From contig DHCC01000087.1 in NCBI GenBank assembly GCA_002398875.1, positions 9,978 through 73,977 of the forward strand: a DNA stretch of 64,000 nucleotides, in the 5' to 3' direction. The first letter of the stretch is position 1, and the number at the start of each line of letters is the position of its first letter. The notes below the pieces were generated by a model. It saw nothing but the letters and a program-made list of their open reading frames with translations. It was not told the origin of the DNA and made no database searches. The translations under genes were made by a program, and so were the position numbers. This DNA comes from Bacteroidales bacterium UBA4912 (GTDB lineage: Bacteria > Bacteroidota > Bacteroidia > Bacteroidales > Dysgonomonadaceae). Positions 39,923 through 49,237 of this stretch are shown here, one piece after another.

Positions 39923-41233
39923 TTAAAGTTTGATAAGTTGTACCAAACGCTTCCATTCGTTACTGAAATGTTTTCTAAATTTATTTACCTTCAGATCGCG
40001 CTTGGCAATTTTCCACCATTTGCGCCAGTACAAAGCAAAGTAGAATGTTATTGGCATCGCAAAGAAATAGATAAGTGCAAGTAGCCAATCTTTTGTAACT
40101 GTTCCAATAATAAGTGACTGAATGAGGTCAAATATGGGTACGAATATTAATCCTGATGCATATCTTACAGATGGTATAAATTGATTATCCTTAAATAAAC
40201 TTAACAGCTTTTTATTGATAAGCAGAGGGAAAATAGCATTCAGATAACCGAAAAGCATTACCGGAGCAGTTAGTATCAGTCCTGCAAAACGAGCAAATAT
40301 ATTACCTTTAGTGGCTGGTCTCCATATACGGTCCTTTGAATTGAGCTGATGTTCTTTCAGTATTACTTCAGCTTCTCTGAAATCAGCAATCTTCTTGTCA
40401 AATTCAGCTCGTCTGTTTTCAAAGAGATCGTCGAGAGTCCTAACAATATGCAATGATGCTTGCAGGAAATCATCTTTCCTGTCAGAGAACATCTCTCTTG
40501 CTAATCGGTCTCCATTCCAGTCTATAGCATATTTATATTCATCATAAAATTCATCATTCCAGATATTTACTACCATCGACTTCAGACTTTTCTCAAGTTC
40601 CTGGCGAAGTTGATTGCCTGCTAGACTGGGATTTTCTTCGTACAACTCTTTATATTTTGATACTTCTATAGGGGTTCCGAATGTTATGTATGCATCTGAC
40701 AGGAATCCAAAAATATCGCGGTAGTATATTGAAACAGGTACAATCTGACTGTTTAGCTCAAAGCCGACTGAAGCTTCTGTAGGCAGGACGATTCGGGGGA
40801 CAGCTTTTTGAATAGGCAGGAGAGACTGCTTGGGGTTATGTCTTCCTTCAGGAAAAAGTGCTATAGGGTTACTTTTTTTTAATATACGTGCAGCATTTCT
40901 GAAAATATCCCTGTTTTTATCCAGATTATCTTTCCCGTCACGTATTCTAAATACAGGAATGATTCGCATTCCACGAAGTATCCATGCAATAAACTTTTGT
41001 TTGAAAATATCAGCTCTTGCTAGAAAAACCACCTGCTTTGTATGATAGCTTGCATATACTATTAACAAAGCATCAAGTAGTGCATTTCTATGGTTAGGCG
41101 CAAAAATAACAGGCTGGTTTTTAGAAACATTTTCTTTTCTTCCAATAAACACAAGTTTCCTGAAATTCAGACGTAGTGTTGTGTTAACAGGGATTTTAGC
41201 CAATGAATAGCGAAAGTCATAGTTGTATAGCAT
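39923..41233 (-). CDS. PlsC-like glycerophospholipid acyltransferase
   Basis: The 436 residues begin with an acyltransferase domain: PNHRNALLDALLI (about 46-58, the H(x5)D form of the acyltransferase motif), IIPVFRIRDG and ALFPEGRHNP (about 122-131). The C-terminal third has about three membrane helices (FAGLILTAPVMLFGYLNAIFP, ASGLIFVPIFDLIQSLIIG, LLALIYFFAMPITFYFALYW). This matches a longer class of 1-acyl-glycerol-phosphate acyltransferase-like proteins. The substrate may be a lysophosphatidate or another lysolipid. Confidence 0.85.
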   Translation of the reverse strand: MLYNYDFRYSLAKIPVNTTLRLNFRKLVFIGRKENVSKNQPVIFAPNHRNALLDALLIVYASYHTKQVVFLARADIFKQKFIAWILRGMRIIPVFRIRDGKDNLDKNRDIFRNAARILKKSNPIALFPEGRHNPKQSLLPIQKAVPRIVLPTEASVGFELNSQIVPVSIYYRDIFGFLSDAYITFGTPIEVSKYKELYEENPSLAGNQLRQELEKSLKSMVVNIWNDEFYDEYKYAIDWNGDRLAREMFSDRKDDFLQASLHIVRTLDDLFENRRAEFDKKIADFREAEVILKEHQLNSKDRIWRPATKGNIFARFAGLILTAPVMLFGYLNAIFPLLINKKLLSLFKDNQFIPSVRYASGLIFVPIFDLIQSLIIGTVTKDWLLALIYFFAMPITFYFALYWRKWWKIAKRDLKVNKFRKHFSNEWKRLVQLIKL

Positions 41234-41294
41234 AGTTCATATTGTAGAATAACATCAGATTGAATTTACTATGTTATTATTAATATTATTGAGA

Positions 41295-42263
41295 TTAATT
41301 AGTTTTGACAACAGTTTCAACAGGTCGCTTTCTCCAGTAAAAGGCCAATATCAGTCCGGCTACAATATGCCAGATACCCCACCAGGCGGCTACCATTGCC
41401 ATTCCCCCTAATTGCAGCTCAGGTGGGAAGATCCTTGGATTAAAAATTAATGCCAGCCCCAGTCCCGAGTTCTGTATTCCTGTCTCAATTGAGACCGTTC
41501 TGCAATCAAGTTCATTGACACCAAATATTTTAGGGAGAGCATATCCTCCAAAAAAGGCTATTCCGTTATGTAATAGTATCAGTAGGAATATCAGATGGAT
41601 ATAATTTAAAAATATACTAAAATTACCTGCCAAAGCTGCAACAATGAATCCAACAAAGAAGATTACTGATGCTGCCTGAATAGGTTTGTCCATCCTTTTT
41701 GAAAACTTAGGGAATTTCATGCCGACAAACATTCCTAATATAACGGGTATTCCAAGAATAAGGAATACTGTTCGAAACATCTCTACAGGATCAATAGATA
41801 TTGGAACCAGCAGTGGAGAGTGTCTTGCATAAAGTCCGCCCCAGAATGCAAAGTTCAGGGGAGTCATAAAGAGACTTAATATGGTGGTAATTGTCGTCAG
41901 ACTTACCGACAATGTTATATTTGATTTTGAAATTGACGAGATAAGATTAGAAACATTCCCGCCCGGACAGGATGATACCAGTATCATTCCCAAAGCTACA
42001 GGAGTAGAAGGTTTGATTATTAATACCAGTAAATAAGTAAGTGCTGGTAAAAGGGCATACTGAGAAATTGCACCTACCAATACAGGCTTCGGATGCATGA
42101 TAACAGCTCTGAAATGTTGAGGTCTAATGCTCAATGCAACGCCGAACATTATAAAAGCGATAGCCAGGTTCATAATATTGACACTGTCTTGATTGAAGTT
42201 CAACTGTACCTGATTGAGCTGATCCATATTCCCTAAAATGGATAACAAAGGGCTAAATTCCAT
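41295..42263 (-). CDS. Bile acid:sodium symporter (BASS) family transporter
   Basis: The 322 residues contain about nine to ten hydrophobic helices. Family signatures: SSCPGGNVSNLISSISKSNITLSVSL split across about 102-128 and the C-terminal ETGIQNSGLGLAL (about 261-273), which form the sodium-binding crossover region. Bacterial members carry sulfonated or carboxylated organic anions; substrates other than bile acids are common, and none can be assigned here. It is divergent from rarA. Confidence 0.9.
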   Translation of the reverse strand: MEFSPLLSILGNMDQLNQVQLNFNQDSVNIMNLAIAFIMFGVALSIRPQHFRAVIMHPKPVLVGAISQYALLPALTYLLVLIIKPSTPVALGMILVSSCPGGNVSNLISSISKSNITLSVSLTTITTILSLFMTPLNFAFWGGLYARHSPLLVPISIDPVEMFRTVFLILGIPVILGMFVGMKFPKFSKRMDKPIQAASVIFFVGFIVAALAGNFSIFLNYIHLIFLLILLHNGIAFFGGYALPKIFGVNELDCRTVSIETGIQNSGLGLALIFNPRIFPPELQLGGMAMVAAWWGIWHIVAGLILAFYWRKRPVETVVKTN

Positions 42264-42286
42264 CTGACTTATTGATTTTGAAGGAG

Positions 42287-42294
42287 CAAAGTTA
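42287..42294 (-). promoter_or_regulatory. -7 promoter box for the BASS transporter
   Basis: TAACTTTG on the minus strand, about 24 bases before ATG 42263. The -33 element is not clear. Confidence 0.5.
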
Positions 42295-42389
42295 CTAAAA
42301 TAAATTCTCAGGTGCCATTTATTTTCTTATTCAGTCGTACTGTTTACACTTATCATTTAATTTATGACAGTGGCTCTAATGAAAATAGT

Positions 42390-42397
42390 TATATTTG
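42390..42397 (+). promoter_or_regulatory. -7 promoter box for rarA
   Basis: TATATTTG fits TAnnTTTG, 41 bases before the rarA ATG at 42439. Confidence 0.45.
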
Positions 42398-42438
42398 TGG
42401 ATAGAATTAGTAATCAATTTTATATTATTAGGCTTTAA

Positions 42439-43710
42439 ATGAGTGCTCCCCTTGCAGAACGACTAAGACCACAAAATCTGGATGAATTTATTGGTCAGGA
42501 ACACCTGGTTGGTAAAGGTGCTGTGTTGCGTCGTATGATTGAATCGGGGAGAATACCTTCTATAATCTTCTGGGGACCGCCCGGAGTAGGGAAAACAACA
42601 CTTGCAAATATCATTGCAAACACGATTAAAGCTCCTTTTTACAAATTGAGTGCTATAAACTCAGGTGTAAAAGATGTTAGAGAGGTTATACAAAAGGCGA
42701 AGAGCACCCGTTTCTTCGATTCTGCAGCACCTATTCTTTTCATTGATGAGATACACCGTTTTAGCAAATCACAGCAGGATTCACTTTTGCATGCTGTTGA
42801 AACAGGTACTGTTACACTAATCGGCGCTACTACCGAAAATCCATCTTTCGAAGTTATAAGACCTTTGCTCTCACGCTGTCAGGTGTATGTGCTTAAATCC
42901 ATGGAGAAGAAAGATCTGGAAGTCTTATTAAACAGGGCGTTAAGTGAGGATCTTATACTAAAGGATAGGAAGATTAAGGTTGAAGAAACAGATGCATTGT
43001 TTCGTTTTTCAGGTGGTGATGCCCGTAAACTGTTGAATATCCTGGATCTTGCTGTGGCAGCTGAAAATGAGGACGAGGAGGTTGTTATTACTGATCAAGT
43101 TGTAACTGAACGTTTACAAGAGAATCCTGCAGCCTACGATAAAGGTGGTGAAATGCATTATGATATCATTTCTGCCTTTATTAAATCTGTCAGAGGGAGC
43201 GATCCTGACGCTGCAATCTACTGGCTTGCAAGGATGGTTGCAGGTGGTGAGGATCCAAAGTTTATTGCACGGCGTTTAGTAATATCTGCAGCTGAGGATA
43301 TCGGACTGGCAAATCCTAACGCTTTATTACTTGCCAATGCTTGCTTTGATACCCTGCAGAAAATAGGATGGCCTGAAGGTCGTATTGTTCTGGCTGAAAC
43401 AACTATATATCTTGCGACATCTCCAAAAAGTAACTCTGCCTATCTGGCTATTGATAATGCAATAGCTAAAGTTGAACAGACAGGTAATCTTCCTGTTCCT
43501 CTCCATCTTCGTAATGCCCCAACTACACTCATGAAAGAGCTGGACTATGGAAAAGAATATAAATACTCGCATGATTATGAGAATAATTTCGTAAAACAGG
43601 AATTCCTGCCTAAAGAGATAAAAAACACTGTTTTTTGGGAAGCTCAATCAACACCTGCCGAGAAAAAGATGAGTGAACTGATGAAAAAGTTTTGGGGTGA
43701 AAAGAAGTAG
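42439..43710 (+). CDS. rarA: Replication-associated recombination protein A (AAA ATPase)
   Basis: RarA/MgsA acts at stalled replication forks. The 423 residues start with APLAERLRPQNLDEFIGQEHL, Walker A GPPGVGKTT (about 45-53), Walker B LFIDEIHRF (about 98-106), sensor 1 GATTENPS and the arginine finger region LSRC. The C-terminal tetramerisation and winged region is complete. It is convergent with the LptD-like gene; the two stop codons lie next to each other. Confidence 0.97.
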   Translation: MSAPLAERLRPQNLDEFIGQEHLVGKGAVLRRMIESGRIPSIIFWGPPGVGKTTLANIIANTIKAPFYKLSAINSGVKDVREVIQKAKSTRFFDSAAPILFIDEIHRFSKSQQDSLLHAVETGTVTLIGATTENPSFEVIRPLLSRCQVYVLKSMEKKDLEVLLNRALSEDLILKDRKIKVEETDALFRFSGGDARKLLNILDLAVAAENEDEEVVITDQVVTERLQENPAAYDKGGEMHYDIISAFIKSVRGSDPDAAIYWLARMVAGGEDPKFIARRLVISAAEDIGLANPNALLLANACFDTLQKIGWPEGRIVLAETTIYLATSPKSNSAYLAIDNAIAKVEQTGNLPVPLHLRNAPTTLMKELDYGKEYKYSHDYENNFVKQEFLPKEIKNTVFWEAQSTPAEKKMSELMKKFWGEKK

Positions 43711-43711
43711 A

Positions 43712-46615
43712 TTAATACCAGTCCATTCCCTGATCGTAAGGTGAACTCCGCTGCTCATATTTCAGATCCTGAAGCATTGAAGAGTTTGCTCTTATAGTAA
43801 AATTGTAGGATTTATATGGACCTATAGGAATAAAACTAGCTGACATGCTCCAGCAGTGCAGGTTACGGGTGAGTGTACAATTGATATTGGTAAATTTATT
43901 CAAATCGAAATTATAGTCGGTATTAAATGTGAAGTTCCAGTTTTTAGTTGGTTGAATGGAACCACTAAGACCGAAGTTGTGTGTTAGTGCACCTTTATAC
44001 TCCTTCCTGTCAACATCAAATTCGCCATAACCATATCTCAAAGAGTAATTGAATGATAAGTTCCAGTTTACGGCATTCTTCAGATAACCATCTTCATCAA
44101 ACTCACCCATAGAGCTGTCGGTATTGTCAAACATGTCGTTTCTGCCTGGAGTTTCATAAGGATTTTCACCTATTGTGCCATCATCAGGCAGCTGATTTTC
44201 CTGATTTGAGTCAGTCTCTTCACTCTCTGAATCACCACGGTTGAATAATTTCTTAAAAGTATCCTGGTTGAGAGAGTATGAAAATGAAGTACCTGTACTT
44301 CTAAGTTTACCAAAACCTTTTCCATTCAAAAGTCTTAATTTGTCAACTTTAACCGGTCTGTTGTTTTGGTCTACATCATAAGTGTATGGATCCCAAACCA
44401 TATTTAGACTCAAGGTGTAAGACTTTGACAGTTTAAGACGTAAGTTCGTATTGATATCACTCCACTTCATGGAGTCCGCCATCATGTTATAATTAAAGTT
44501 TATACCCAGATCATCTATCAAGCTGACTTTCTTGAGCCCTGTAGAATCATTATCTGTCCTTATTTTCATCTCAAGATTATTCTTGAAATCAAAGCCAATA
44601 CTACCACTGTTACCACTGGAAGCGGTGCCAAACATCATTCTGGAATAAGGAGAATATGTATATTCTACATCTTCGCCATACTCATTTTTATAGGAGTACG
44701 TCTCATAAAATCCATATCTGGGATCGCCAAAATCAGGACGGTAACTAAAGCTTATACTTGGCGAAAATACATGTCTAATAGCCTGAACCTTATCACCAAA
44801 TATTTTCCATGGAGTATACATTCCGTACAGTTTTGTTTGTGCACTAAGAGATGTACTGTAATCATATACCCGATTAAAACCATGTATGGTGTCTACATCC
44901 ACATGTCTTTTTGCAACCGGATCCCATGCTTGTTTATATTCACCGGAATACCATCTCTCAGTGTAATTAAAAGATGGAGATACCTGAATAAAGTCAAAAA
45001 GAGTGAAGGTTGCGCTGACAGGTATGCTGTGACGCATGCCATTAGTCCAGTCACGTACCAGGTTTGACTTCAAAAACCTAACTTCCTTTGTCGTTATAGA
45101 ATTACGGAATTCACCCGAATAGCTCATTGAAATCTTTTCATACCATCTCTCATCGCCTACTGCATTTTTTCTTTTAAAGGGATAAATACGGCTCATATTG
45201 ATCGAGACGTTGGGCAAAGTGGCAGCAATTGTTGAATCACGCGAAACCTGGTTGATATTCATTGTGGCAGAGAGGCTCCATGGCGAATCAGGAAATCGTT
45301 GAGTGATATTTACACTTGAACTTTTTGTGTTATTTGATGCTTCGCGTGAATAGAGGCGGCTCAAGTCACGATGGTTGTTACGGCTGGTAGAGAAATTAAC
45401 ACTTGCTGAAAGGGTACGATACATATTGGCTTTAGGATCCTGTGAATGAGTCCAGTTGATTCTTAAATCCTTAGCTACGGAGTATGCTTCAGGCACAACC
45501 TTTTTCAGCTCCTTTTCTCCAGTCACTGTATTAAGGTAATAAACATTTACATTACCAGAGTATTTGTATCTTTTTCTGTAATTTGAACGAGCCCCCAAAC
45601 CCCATGATCCTTTTGTGAAAATTTCCCCTGTAACAGCAAGGTCAACATAATCACTTAATGCCAGATAATACCCTCCGTTTTGCAGATAGAACCCCCTTGT
45701 CATTTCATCTCCATAACTCGGCATGATAATACCTGACGAATATGTTGATGTAAATGGGAAGAATGCAAATGGCAACACTACGGGGAATAATGGTACATCA
45801 GCGACTACAAGCCATGCCGGACCGGTCACAACATCTTTCTCAGGCCTTACTTTTGCCTTTGAAAGATTCAGATAAAAGTGAGGATGCTCATGTTTATCGC
45901 AGGTAGTATATTTTGCATTCCTCATGTAAAATGAGTTATCAGCATTCTTCTTTGCTTCATTCGCAACAATATTTCCCTCACCTTGCTGTGTGATAACGTT
46001 ATGTATAAAAGCTTTTCTTGTTTCGAAATTATAACGAACACCTTTCATCTCATACTCTGTTCCTCCTTCAGTAAAAACAGGAAGACCGAATTCTACACCT
46101 AATGAATCTACTCCATAAGTTGAAGATATGATACTGCTGTCCAGATTCATCGTGATCTTCTCACCGGTAATACCCATCTCTCCATATTTAATGTCAGCCT
46201 TACCATAAAGGTAGCCCATATTATCGCTTGTAAATACCATAGAGTCCTGAGCAGTATAGTAAACAGGTGCGGCAAGTGCATTTTCATCTGCTATAACTAA
46301 AGAGTCTTCAACAATTACTACTGAATCCTGCGGTAAAGTAATGGAATCTTGGTCAGAAGGGATAGTAATTTGTAAACTATCCACAGGTAACTCTACTGTT
46401 TCAACAAGTGTTTGAATAGTATCTTCTGTCAGATCAACAACAGGTATTTCTTTTACCTGGTTATCAGTTGCAAGTGAATCAGTTGTTTTAACTGTGGTGT
46501 CAGGTAGAACTTCAGGTATAGTGATATTAGCAATGCTTGTCTTTTTGACAGATGAGCACTGATAAAATATAGCTAAAACTAAAACAACAAATATAGGACG
46601 GAAGAGTTGTCTCAC
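43712..46615 (-). CDS. LptD-like outer-membrane lipopolysaccharide assembly protein
   Basis: A 967-residue protein with an N-terminal signal that ends near a possible lipobox (IFYQCSS, Cys16), a Pro/Asp/Thr-rich linker (20-120), an OstA/LptA-like domain (about 125-250: YGKADIKYGEMGITGEKITMN split over 137-157) and a long beta-barrel with repeated aromatic strands to the C-terminus (ending in GMDWY). The pattern fits Bacteroidetes LptD-type translocons. The start is a GTG. It shares no operon with thrC, 53 bases upstream on the same strand. Confidence 0.85.
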   Translation of the reverse strand: MRQLFRPIFVVLVLAIFYQCSSVKKTSIANITIPEVLPDTTVKTTDSLATDNQVKEIPVVDLTEDTIQTLVETVELPVDSLQITIPSDQDSITLPQDSVVIVEDSLVIADENALAAPVYYTAQDSMVFTSDNMGYLYGKADIKYGEMGITGEKITMNLDSSIISSTYGVDSLGVEFGLPVFTEGGTEYEMKGVRYNFETRKAFIHNVITQQGEGNIVANEAKKNADNSFYMRNAKYTTCDKHEHPHFYLNLSKAKVRPEKDVVTGPAWLVVADVPLFPVVLPFAFFPFTSTYSSGIIMPSYGDEMTRGFYLQNGGYYLALSDYVDLAVTGEIFTKGSWGLGARSNYRKRYKYSGNVNVYYLNTVTGEKELKKVVPEAYSVAKDLRINWTHSQDPKANMYRTLSASVNFSTSRNNHRDLSRLYSREASNNTKSSSVNITQRFPDSPWSLSATMNINQVSRDSTIAATLPNVSINMSRIYPFKRKNAVGDERWYEKISMSYSGEFRNSITTKEVRFLKSNLVRDWTNGMRHSIPVSATFTLFDFIQVSPSFNYTERWYSGEYKQAWDPVAKRHVDVDTIHGFNRVYDYSTSLSAQTKLYGMYTPWKIFGDKVQAIRHVFSPSISFSYRPDFGDPRYGFYETYSYKNEYGEDVEYTYSPYSRMMFGTASSGNSGSIGFDFKNNLEMKIRTDNDSTGLKKVSLIDDLGINFNYNMMADSMKWSDINTNLRLKLSKSYTLSLNMVWDPYTYDVDQNNRPVKVDKLRLLNGKGFGKLRSTGTSFSYSLNQDTFKKLFNRGDSESEETDSNQENQLPDDGTIGENPYETPGRNDMFDNTDSSMGEFDEDGYLKNAVNWNLSFNYSLRYGYGEFDVDRKEYKGALTHNFGLSGSIQPTKNWNFTFNTDYNFDLNKFTNINCTLTRNLHCWSMSASFIPIGPYKSYNFTIRANSSMLQDLKYEQRSSPYDQGMDWY

Positions 46616-46648
46616 TTAAATACCATTAATTATTGAATTAACTAGCAA

Positions 46649-46656
46649 CAAAAATA
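46649..46656 (-). promoter_or_regulatory. -7 promoter box for the LptD-like gene
   Basis: TATTTTTG on the minus strand between thrC and the GTG start at 46615. It suggests the gene is transcribed apart from the thr operon. Confidence 0.45.
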
Positions 46657-46668
46657 GTAAAAAGAAAC

Positions 46669-47973
46669 TTAAGTCAGGTTTATTAGTGCCTTTTTAAAAA
46701 TATTGAAGTCGTTAGCTATTGGGTATGAGTGCTTTTGCTTTCCAGAGAATTTAGCAAGTCCGGCAGGTATATCTATTTCACTATCAATGCATTTTTCAAC
46801 AGTATCCTTGAATTTTGCAGGATGTGCTGTAGCAAGAAAAACTCCTGTTTCCCCTGATTTCTTATTCTCCTTTAGTGCAAGATAAGAGCATGCGCTATGG
46901 GGATCAAGCAGATAACCCGACTCAATATACACTCTTCTTATTGCATCAGTAATCTGATCATCGTTGTAGCTGAAACCTGTAATATCCTTACTAATGGCTT
47001 TATATGAACCTCCATATAAATCAAGAATTCTGTCGAAATTACTGGGTGAGCCCACATCCATCGCATTTGCAACTGTCTGAACTGATGGCCTTGGTTGATA
47101 TTCTCCGCTATTCAGATATTTGAAGAACACATCATTACGATTGTTTGCGGCCAAAAAACGTTTTACAGGTAGTCCCATACGCTTTGCAAAAAGACCTGCG
47201 GTAAGATTACCCAGATTGCCACTCGGAACAGAAAAAATAAGATTCCCGGGTGTAAGCTTTTTTATTAGTTGTGCAAACCCATGAAAATAATAAAATGATT
47301 GTGGCAGGAATCGGGCTACATTTATTGAGTTTGCGGAAGTGAGGTTAAACTGCATATTAAGCTCATCATCCATAAATGCCGACTTTACTAATGCCTGACA
47401 ATCATCAAAAGTGCCATCAACCTCAAGAGCAACAATATTTTGTCCCAACGTAGTAAACTGTGCCTCCTGCATTTCACTTACCTTACCTGATGGATAGAGT
47501 ACAAACACCTGAATACCATCAACTCCCAAAAAGCCATTTGCAACAGCACTGCCTGTGTCACCTGAAGTTGCAACAAGCACTTTCACATCCTCCTGCTGAC
47601 GCTCTTTTACAAAGAATGATAGCATACGGGCCATAAAACGCGCACCTACATCCTTGAATGCGAAAGTAGGACCGTGAAACAGCTCCAGCACATAAATGCC
47701 TTCTTCAATTTCTTTAACAGGGATGTCAAAATTAAGAGTATCAGTAACTATGGCATCTAAATTATCTTTACTGATATCATCTGCAAAAAATGCACCTGCA
47801 ACAACTGAAGCTATTTCGGGTAAGTTTTTATCTGCTATATCTTCAAAAAATGCAACAGGCAGTTGAGGAATAATTTCAGGCATATACAACCCCCTGTCAG
47901 GTGCTAAGCCGTTCACTACAGCTTCCTGCAGGCTTACTTTGACGGCTCTGTTATTTGTACTGTAGTATAACAT
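46669..47973 (-). CDS. thrC: Threonine synthase
   Basis: PLP enzyme converting O-phosphohomoserine to threonine. At 434 residues it is the bacterial short type. The Schiff-base Lys lies in GPTFAFKDVGARFMARML (about residue 110), with VATSGDTGSAVANGF (phosphate loop) and SVPSGNLGNLTAG. It is the last of three co-directional thr genes, 19 bases behind the ApgM-like gene. No inactivating change is seen. Confidence 0.97.
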   Translation of the reverse strand: MLYYSTNNRAVKVSLQEAVVNGLAPDRGLYMPEIIPQLPVAFFEDIADKNLPEIASVVAGAFFADDISKDNLDAIVTDTLNFDIPVKEIEEGIYVLELFHGPTFAFKDVGARFMARMLSFFVKERQQEDVKVLVATSGDTGSAVANGFLGVDGIQVFVLYPSGKVSEMQEAQFTTLGQNIVALEVDGTFDDCQALVKSAFMDDELNMQFNLTSANSINVARFLPQSFYYFHGFAQLIKKLTPGNLIFSVPSGNLGNLTAGLFAKRMGLPVKRFLAANNRNDVFFKYLNSGEYQPRPSVQTVANAMDVGSPSNFDRILDLYGGSYKAISKDITGFSYNDDQITDAIRRVYIESGYLLDPHSACSYLALKENKKSGETGVFLATAHPAKFKDTVEKCIDSEIDIPAGLAKFSGKQKHSYPIANDFNIFKKALINLT

Positions 47974-47992
47974 AGTTTTCTATAATCAGTAT

Positions 47993-49207
47993 TCAGAATT
48001 TAATATTAAAAACGATTTTTATAAACTGGTCAGCATACAACAGACCGTAGCCTCCTTCTTTTGCTGCAAATTCATCATAAGTCTGCACTTTGTCAGGTTG
48101 AATATCTCTGTGCCAAATAATAAAAGGAACCGCATCACGTGTGTGTGTACGAATTGCGCAAGGTGTAGGATGATCGGGAAGTATAGCAATAGTAACAGGC
48201 TCCTCCCAGTTCTTGATTTCTTCATATATTGTCTTGACTATTCGAGAATCAAGATATTCTATGGTTCTTACTTTCAAAGGCACATCACCCTCGTGACCCG
48301 CCTCGTCGCTGGCTTCTATATGAAGATAAACAAAATCCTTCTCTTTTAATGCTTTCAGTGCAGCTTCTGCTTTACCTTCGTAGTTTGTGTCATACAAACC
48401 TGTTGCACCTTCTACCATAACAACCTCCAGGCCTGCGTAAACTCCAATCCCTCGGATTAGATCTACTGCCGAAATAACAGCACCGGTTTTAATTGGGAAC
48501 ATATCAGTAAGCTTCTCCATTTTAGGACGATATCCCGGCGACCATGGCCAAATTGAGTTGGCAGGATCTTTCCCTTCAGCAATTCTTTTTCTATTAATAG
48601 GATGATCGGATAACAGTTCCCAAGATGCATGTATCAGCTTGTTTAAGGCTTCTGCAGTAGCATCTGCCTCACTGTCCCCAGGCTTTATCAAATGAGTGAG
48701 AAAAGGCTTCTGAGGTATATCATGCGGTGGTGTACATACAATATTTTTACTGCCTCCCTTAATTTTCAATAGATGTCTGTAAGATACTCCCGGATGAAAA
48801 CTAAACTGACCTCCACCAAGTCCTTTCTCAAGAAAGCGTATTAGTTCAGTTGCCTCATCGGTTGAAATATGTCCGGCAGAATGGTTTTTCAACAATTCTC
48901 CTTCAAGACAGACAAGATTACATCTCATAGCAACTTCACCGGGTAGTATATCAACTCCCATACTAGCAGCTTCCAGAACCCCGCGACCCTCATAAACCGA
49001 AGGAATATCATAACCCAGAACAGAAAGATTAGCTATCTCACTACCGGGTGAAAAACCATCAGGTACAGTGTTTAGTAAACCGTTTCTCCCATTACTTGCA
49101 AGCATATCCATATATGGAGTCTTTGCTGCCTGAAGAGGAGTTTTATTATCAAGTTCGGCTATCGGTTCGTCCGACATTCCGTCTCCGAGAATTATTATAT
49201 ACTTCAT
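47993..49207 (-). CDS. apgM: ApgM-like phosphotransferase, predicted alternative homoserine kinase
   Basis: The 404 residues match the archaeal-type cofactor-independent phosphoglycerate mutase family of the alkaline phosphatase superfamily: IIILGDGMSDEPIAELDNKTPL at the N-terminus (residues 3-24) with metal Asp9, PGSEIANLSVLGYD holding the Ser phosphate acceptor, GRGVLEAASMGVDI, HIEASDEAGHEGD (about 297-309) and ILPDHPTPC (about 338). In the thr operon, between aspartokinase-homoserine dehydrogenase and threonine synthase, it occupies the place of homoserine kinase, and no ThrB of the GHMP type is in the window. The family is clear; homoserine kinase activity is an inference from context. 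Confidence 0.85.
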   Translation of the reverse strand: MKYIIILGDGMSDEPIAELDNKTPLQAAKTPYMDMLASNGRNGLLNTVPDGFSPGSEIANLSVLGYDIPSVYEGRGVLEAASMGVDILPGEVAMRCNLVCLEGELLKNHSAGHISTDEATELIRFLEKGLGGGQFSFHPGVSYRHLLKIKGGSKNIVCTPPHDIPQKPFLTHLIKPGDSEADATAEALNKLIHASWELLSDHPINRKRIAEGKDPANSIWPWSPGYRPKMEKLTDMFPIKTGAVISAVDLIRGIGVYAGLEVVMVEGATGLYDTNYEGKAEAALKALKEKDFVYLHIEASDEAGHEGDVPLKVRTIEYLDSRIVKTIYEEIKNWEEPVTIAILPDHPTPCAIRTHTRDAVPFIIWHRDIQPDKVQTYDEFAAKEGGYGLLYADQFIKIVFNIKF

Positions 49208-49237
49208 GTTTTCAATTTAAGAATATATAGTTCTGAA

